This document shows positions 16,470 through 19,464 of a stretch of 19,464 nucleotides of DNA, piece by piece. The stretch spans positions 1-19,464 of the forward strand of contig DIUR01000032.1 of the NCBI GenBank assembly GCA_002428265.1, written 5' to 3'. The translations under genes and the position numbers were made by a program. Every line of letters starts with the position of its first letter. Within the stretch, counting starts at the first letter, position 1. The notes beneath the pieces were generated by a model. It was not told the DNA's origin. It saw only the letters and a program-made list of their open reading frames with translations, and made no database searches. This stretch comes from Bacteriovoracaceae bacterium UBA6153. Its GTDB lineage: Bacteria > Bdellovibrionota > Bacteriovoracia > Bacteriovoracales > Bacteriovoracaceae.

Positions 16470-17378
16470 TCACCTACCAACTAACTTCCTAAGAACATCT
16501 TGTATCTCTTTGTTATTAAGCTCATCTTTGAAATACTCAATATACCCTCGTAACTGATTTAGACTAAGTACCTTCACATGCTGATCCGTTCCCTCCGCTT
16601 TATAGCCAGTCATAAGCAGAATACTTCTAATTTTAATTTTTTTAGTCTTCGCAAAGAATGAAAAAATACTTCTGGATACTGGATTAAAGTAGCAATACAA
16701 CGCAAAATTAGTTCTTTTAATTTGGTCAAAAGCAGAAAAACCATAGTTCAAATTTTCAGTTCCTCTAGACCAGTTTTTTGTTTCAATTAGAAAAATTCCA
16801 GATGGTGCAACGACTACATGGTCTGCTTGTATTGAGTAAATCCTCTGATTACTTCTTGGCTCATATAGTGGTCGAGAGAAGCTAATTTGCACATTATTCA
16901 CAACATAGAAACTATCCGGGAGCTTTCTTAGTTCATCCAACGCTTGCTGCTCTCCAGATGCTCCTTGAATCAAGTTGAAATTTGAGTCAAATACTTGCTT
17001 GTTCCAAAAAAAGTCACCTGAAATGGATTCCGTTCTCACTCTTATAAGTTCTGGTGAATTCTTTACAAACCTCTTGAGTTGTCTATCTATTCTGAAGAGT
17101 TTAATTTTGAAAATAAAAACTCGGTATCCTTTCACTAAGAAAAAGCCAGGATCATTTAGTTTTGATTTGCCTAAAAGATGGTTTGTGACCGCCTGCTCAA
17201 GAGATTGAATTTTCTGGCTAATTTCAGTCTTTGCAACAAGCTCCGCTTCATAGACTTTTTTATCACATTCTCTTCTGTAATCTAGTAATTGTTCAAAAGA
17301 CTTAATGTTCTTAGCCTCACCCCTAAGCATGGAGGTCAGCTTACTCAAACAATCAATCTCACCGTAAACAACCGCCAT
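16470..17378 (-). CDS. NERD-domain (nuclease-related) protein
   Basis: This 302-aa protein has a C-terminal NERD domain, a relative of archaeal Holliday-junction resolvase-type nucleases. The fingerprint is GASGE at 139-143, an aspartate in IQADHVVV (D186) and IETKNW with E199 and K201, so the D...ExK catalytic set is present. The N-terminal 75 residues are charged and probably coiled. A hydrophobic stretch near 78-94 (GFFLVKGYRVFIFKIKL) is broken by charges and is not a clear membrane helix. ATG at 17378 follows AAGGG. Its first base is the last base of a TAA that ends the out-of-frame tail of the acetyltransferase gene, which suggests the two were once directly coupled. DNA cleavage is inferred. 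Confidence 0.82.
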   Translation of the reverse strand: MAVVYGEIDCLSKLTSMLRGEAKNIKSFEQLLDYRRECDKKVYEAELVAKTEISQKIQSLEQAVTNHLLGKSKLNDPGFFLVKGYRVFIFKIKLFRIDRQLKRFVKNSPELIRVRTESISGDFFWNKQVFDSNFNLIQGASGEQQALDELRKLPDSFYVVNNVQISFSRPLYEPRSNQRIYSIQADHVVVAPSGIFLIETKNWSRGTENLNYGFSAFDQIKRTNFALYCYFNPVSRSIFSFFAKTKKIKIRSILLMTGYKAEGTDQHVKVLSLNQLRGYIEYFKDELNNKEIQDVLRKLVGR

Positions 17379-17482
17379 TATTTCCCTTTTTTTCCTACAT
17401 CTCGTATTTTTGGATTATATTGTTTTAAGTTTGGTAAATGTAAATCAAGTTTTTGACAGAGTTCGCCTGCCCTATCATGCGC
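17378..17482 (-). pseudogene. Out-of-frame C-terminal tail of the acetyltransferase gene
   Basis: In the -1 frame relative to the acetyltransferase, 34 codons starting with AHDRAGELCQKLDLHLPNLK run to a TAA whose last base begins the NERD ATG (TAATG). The residues look like a natural GNAT C-terminus (AGELCQKL resembles the family's A..LYEKLG region), while the in-frame end of the neighbouring gene does not. One missing base around 17486 explains it. The gene may be inactivated or the base may be a sequencing error. Confidence 0.55.
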
Positions 17483-18156
17483 ATGTTACTGCTTGTATAA
17501 ATTAATGATTTAGATTTCAAAGGACTTGCTATGTTTAAGGCTTTGCTCATTAACCAATTTGATATTCCTTTCCCTTGATATCTTAGAAGTACACAGACAC
17601 TGTGAAGAAAACACACTTTCTTAAAGCAGGCTACACCTGCGCAAGCAACAGGTACCTTCCCTGGGTTGTAAACAACAATTAAGTAATTACTTGGAGACAT
17701 TTTTTCACAAAGTTTATGAAATCCAGTTAGAAACTTTTCATCTAATCCAAAAACAGAACAAGCGACTTCCCTGTAGATGTTTTTACCTTTTAAAGTGCTA
17801 AATTTTATAACCTCAAAAGAGAATCCTTTTGGTAGCTCAGGTTTTTTAGAACATTTAGACAGATAGCAAACATTCATCTCCCTTGCCTGGTAACCTTTTT
17901 TCTCCCAATTCTTTAAATCAACTTTCCCCTCAAATAGTATGAAAGGCTTCTGTCCTTTTCTTTTCTTTTTAAAATGGAATTCAAGGCTCTCTATGTCCTC
18001 TTCAGAAAACTTCCCCTTTCCAAAAACAGGACTAGATAATGGGTAAATACAGAAGGGAGCATAGTAGGAAGTGAACTTACCTTCCTTTTGGATAAATTCC
18101 TTGAGACCACTATGGCTCCAAATTGATTCAAATGAATAAAGTTCTGATTTTTTCAT
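17425..18156 (-). CDS. GNAT-family N-acetyltransferase, probably frameshifted near the end
   Basis: This 243-aa frame contains an acetyl-CoA-binding GNAT motif A, RYQGKG at 192-197 (R-x-x-G-x-G), preceded by two strands (VPVACAGVACFKK, VCFLHSVCVL). GNAT enzymes transfer acetyl from acetyl-CoA to an amine; the substrate is unknown. Residues 1-110 are unrecognised and rich in aromatics and lysine. After YTSS at about 220-223, where the family normally continues with a helix and the last strand, this frame gives an unconvincing 20 residues and stops. The adjacent frame gives a better tail that ends at the NERD start, so a one-base deletion near 17486 is likely. ATG at 18156 has only a weak ribosome site and lies 18 bp after the DUF2958 gene. 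Confidence 0.7.
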   Translation of the reverse strand: MKKSELYSFESIWSHSGLKEFIQKEGKFTSYYAPFCIYPLSSPVFGKGKFSEEDIESLEFHFKKKRKGQKPFILFEGKVDLKNWEKKGYQAREMNVCYLSKCSKKPELPKGFSFEVIKFSTLKGKNIYREVACSVFGLDEKFLTGFHKLCEKMSPSNYLIVVYNPGKVPVACAGVACFKKVCFLHSVCVLLRYQGKGISNWLMSKALNIASPLKSKSLIYTSSNMRMIGQANSVKNLIYIYQT

Positions 18157-18174
18157 ATGTTCTTAGAATAAGGC

Positions 18175-18489
18175 CTAGCTGGCCCTATTCCAAAATTTAT
18201 TAAGTTTGGATTTTGAAAAATGAATATCTCTTTCTATCTTTAAACCAAAAGGGAGTCTAATTGACTCAAGTTCCTTGAGAGAGAAATAGCCCAGCTCCTT
18301 CTCATGTAAATCCACAAGACCGAAGAAAATATAATCACCATCTTCTTCTTGCCCTTCGATCACATACCAAGTTCCAACGCCGCAAGGGTTGAAGAATTTG
18401 CAGAGAATATCTTTGTCTGCAAGAGGGATGGATTCAGTGGCATAGATGGCTGGAATTTGTTTTTTTAGCGTTTCTGTAAGTAGTTTCAT
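18175..18489 (-). CDS. DUF2958-family protein
   Basis: This 104-aa protein matches my memory of DUF2958: an N-terminal PAIYATESIPLADK, a central GTWYVIEGQEEDGDYIFFGL, and the diagnostic ELGYFSLKELESIRLPFG near 65-82 followed by IERDIHF. Members are common on plasmids and integrative elements, often near conjugation or antirestriction genes; no molecular function is established that I know of. No signal peptide or membrane segment is seen. ATG at 18489 follows AAGGAGA. It leads a likely operon with the acetyltransferase and NERD genes, and a perfect dyad lies 22-38 bp upstream of its start. Confidence 0.85.
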   Translation of the reverse strand: MKLLTETLKKQIPAIYATESIPLADKDILCKFFNPCGVGTWYVIEGQEEDGDYIFFGLVDLHEKELGYFSLKELESIRLPFGLKIERDIHFSKSKLNKFWNRAS

Positions 18490-18510
18490 CGAACTCTCCT
18501 TGCTGATTAG

Positions 18511-18527
18511 TGGTCATTTGTTGACCA
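18511..18527. promoter_or_regulatory. 17-bp dyad upstream of the DUF2958 gene
   Basis: TGGTCA (18511-18516) and TGACCA (18522-18527) form a perfect 6-bp inverted repeat around TTTGT, 22-38 bp ahead of the ATG. It has no T-run and lies where a repressor would block transcription into the DUF2958-GNAT-NERD operon. The binding protein is unknown; the XRE protein at 18839 is a candidate. Confidence 0.4.
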
Positions 18528-18550
18528 AAAGTCAGAACGAAGAAGAGCTG

Positions 18551-18611
18551 CAATCAAGAAGAATCTCGGAGGGGTTCCCTTTAGGGAGACCGATGATTGT
18601 TCTTGATTGCA
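18551..18611. repeat. 61-nt extensive imperfect hairpin of unknown role
   Basis: Outer arms GCAATCAAGAA (18551-18561) and TTCTTGATTGC (18601-18611) pair perfectly over 11 bp. Inside, AATC/GATT, TCGG/CCGA and TCCC/GGGA pair in turn to close a TTTA loop, leaving a mismatch, one bulged base and a small internal loop. No T-run follows on either strand, so it is not a standard terminator. It could be a structured RNA, a transfer or recombination site, or a small inverted-repeat element. Confidence 0.5.
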
Positions 18612-18662
18612 AAGCGAGCGAAGTGGAGACTAGGAAACAAATAATGACTCACTGTCAGCAAG

Positions 18663-18800
18663 CTAAGTCATGAAGTAACCAGCAACCTTAAGTACAAACC
18701 AGAAATATGTTAGAGATAGAAATGGCCGAATGATGAACCAAGCATAATTTATCACCTCTTCAACCAGCGTCAAAATTGTAAATACAAGGAAGTATTTCAT
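18663..18800 (-). CDS. 45-aa hydrophobic membrane peptide
   Basis: This short frame begins ATGAAATACTTCCTTG with AAAAGG about ten bases upstream and starts 38 bp after the stop of the XRE gene. The product is strongly hydrophobic, with a segment around residues 3-13, an EE pair at 14-15, then WFIIRPFLSLTYFWFVLKVA to residue 40, so it has one or two probable membrane helices and little else. Small membrane peptides next to XRE regulators can be toxins, holins or accessory peptides; the sequence does not say which. The reading is supported by the ribosome site and codon-like composition only. Confidence 0.5.
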   Translation of the reverse strand: MKYFLVFTILTLVEEVINYAWFIIRPFLSLTYFWFVLKVAGYFMT

Positions 18801-18838
18801 TTTAGTTATACCTTTTTAATTTTCCAAGCTGGAGAATC

Positions 18839-19195
18839 TCACTTACAGAGGCTACAAATTAATATGACCAGGCTTAAGTTTCTGAGAATCAGAGCGCACT
18901 TAATTAGCTCTTGTGGGCTTAATTTATAAATCCTCTGGATGCATTCAAGCTTTACCTCAGCTACGTTATCCGAGCTACCCTTCAGAAGATTCCAATCATC
19001 TTGAGATAATTTAATTGCGGCGAGGAACTTGGATTTCATTTCTTCGCTAAGTGGTTTCTTATCTTGTTCCAACTGCTGCACTCGCGAGTGCGAGATGCTC
19101 ATGAGAGTTCCAACATCACGATAAGAAAACTCTCGAAACAAACGCAGCTCACGCATCACTTCTTGATCTGTTCTTTCTACTCTTGAAACTTTCAC
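18839..19195 (-). CDS. XRE-like helix-turn-helix regulator
   Basis: This 118-aa protein has an XRE helix-turn-helix in its first 60 residues: LRLFREFSYRDVGTLMSIS, SHSRVQQLEQDKKPLS and SEEMKSKFLAAIKLS follow the helices of Cro/CI proteins. The C-terminal half (about 75-118) is short, with cysteines near the end (ICSLCK), and I assign it no function. GTG at 19195 follows a full AGGAGGT; an overlapping ATG two bases upstream is immediately closed by TGA. Upstream are a GTTC-AAAA-GAAC dyad and GTGTAGCC repeats that may be its operators. It is probably a local repressor of this accessory region. Confidence 0.75.
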   Translation of the reverse strand: MKVSRVERTDQEVMRELRLFREFSYRDVGTLMSISHSRVQQLEQDKKPLSEEMKSKFLAAIKLSQDDWNLLKGSSDNVAEVKLECIQRIYKLSPQELIKCALILRNLSLVILICSLCK

Positions 19196-19248
19196 ATTAC
19201 CTCCTAGTGTAAAGTCATAAAGCTCAAGAAAATTGATGGGTTAACGAT

Positions 19249-19322
19249 GTTCAAAAGAACGTTGGCTACACTTTTTGGACCACTTTTTCAGTGTAGCCAA
19301 AAGTGTAGCCAAAAATAGCCAA
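19249..19322. repeat. GTGTAGCCAAAA direct and inverted repeats plus a GTTC/GAAC dyad
   Basis: GTGTAGCCAAAA occurs twice in tandem at 19291-19302 and 19303-19314, followed by a partial ATAGCCAA. TTGGCTACAC at 19262-19271 is the inverted partner of GTGTAGCCAA, 19 bp away. Next to it GTTC-AAAA-GAAC (19249-19260) forms a small dyad. The cluster lies 54-127 bp upstream of the XRE start. It may be an operator region or arm-type recombinase sites. Confidence 0.55.
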
Positions 19323-19343
19323 CCGGAGAAAGTCTGCGACAGC

Positions 19344-19385
19344 TCAAGACAACTCGTGTGTCTCTGTAGAGTGACAACGTCTTGA
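19344..19385. repeat. Short inverted repeat between the GTGTAGCC repeats and the terminator
   Basis: TCAAGAC (19344-19350) and GTCTTGA (19379-19385) are 7-bp inverted arms 28 bp apart, and CTCT-GT-AGAG lies inside at 19362-19371. This is a weak stem that I cannot assign. Confidence 0.25.
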
Positions 19386-19403
19386 AACCTAAGTGTGTGT
19401 ATT

Positions 19404-19446
19404 GAAAATAAAAAGGGTTCTGAGAGTGAAAACAAACTCAGAACCC
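19404..19446 (-). terminator. Intrinsic terminator for a minus-strand gene beyond the right edge
   Basis: GGGTTCTGAG (19415-19424) and CTCAGAACCC (19437-19446) pair perfectly over 10 bp (11 with flanking A-T) around a 12-nt loop. On the minus strand the stem is followed by TTTTTATTTTC. This is a standard rho-independent terminator, so a gene on the minus strand should end just right of the window. Confidence 0.8.
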
Positions 19447-19464
19447 TAGAAATTATTTGGAGGT

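Noticed and set aside
16372..16557. 61-codon plus-strand frame after the GIY-YIG gene
   Set aside because: It runs into the 3' end of the convergent NERD gene, has no convincing protein features, and the apparent ribosome site is weak.
18551..18611. Intrinsic terminator for the small membrane peptide gene
   Set aside because: The stem is strong but no T-run follows on the minus or plus strand, so the standard signal is absent.
19241..19435. 64-codon minus-strand open frame over the right-edge repeats
   Set aside because: It starts at a TTG inside the terminator loop, has no ribosome site, and its C-terminal residues are only a translation of the GTGTAGCC repeats.

Overview
The window is AT-rich (roughly one third G+C by eye) bacterial DNA with dense, mostly minus-strand coding. 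It has clear Shine-Dalgarno sites and several GTG/TTG starts. I see no rRNA, tRNA, CRISPR array or complete insertion sequence. The gene content is accessory: nucleases, helicases, AAA ATPases, small regulators and a DUF2958-type plasmid/island protein. The host looks like a low-GC Gram-negative bacterium. A Bdellovibrionota-like or similar environmental genome is a guess only, because nothing in the window fixes the taxon.

Left region (411-12050, minus strand): one tightly packed six-gene operon, transcribed right to left. In order it encodes (1) a 64-aa excisionase/MerR-type helix-turn-helix protein, (2) an AddB-like protein with a PD-(D/E)XK nuclease and four iron-sulfur cysteines, (3) an AddA/UvrD-like helicase with its own PD-(D/E)XK nuclease, (4) a 406-aa protein I do not recognise, (5) a two-HxK phospholipase-D-fold protein, and (6) an SNF2-like SF2 helicase. 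Junctions are -4, +2, -1, +2 and -11 nt. The operon therefore joins a DNA end-processing machine (AddAB type) to a second helicase/nuclease pair (SF2 + PLD), with one unknown subunit. This is the best candidate for an undescribed anti-phage or anti-plasmid system. Four 10-bp-phased repeats just upstream of the first gene are a likely operator for its HTH protein.

Middle region (12279-16285): a three-gene minus-strand operon encodes a tandem-AAA ATPase and two small proteins, one with paired CxxH motifs. Divergent from it is an XRE regulator overlapping a GIY-YIG nuclease gene. The 155-nt divergent region holds a good promoter on each strand, a 7-bp dyad across the XRE promoter, and several copies of an AAAGCATT(T)GATAA motif. 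One more copy of the motif lies beyond the GIY-YIG gene.

Right region (16470-19464): minus-strand genes for a second XRE regulator, an unlisted 45-aa membrane peptide, a DUF2958-like protein, a GNAT acetyltransferase that seems frameshifted near its end, and a NERD-domain nuclease-like protein. Non-coding structure includes an extensive hairpin at 18551-18611, repeats upstream of the XRE gene, and an intrinsic terminator that closes a minus-strand gene entering from beyond the right edge. The first 410 bases hold no convincing gene.
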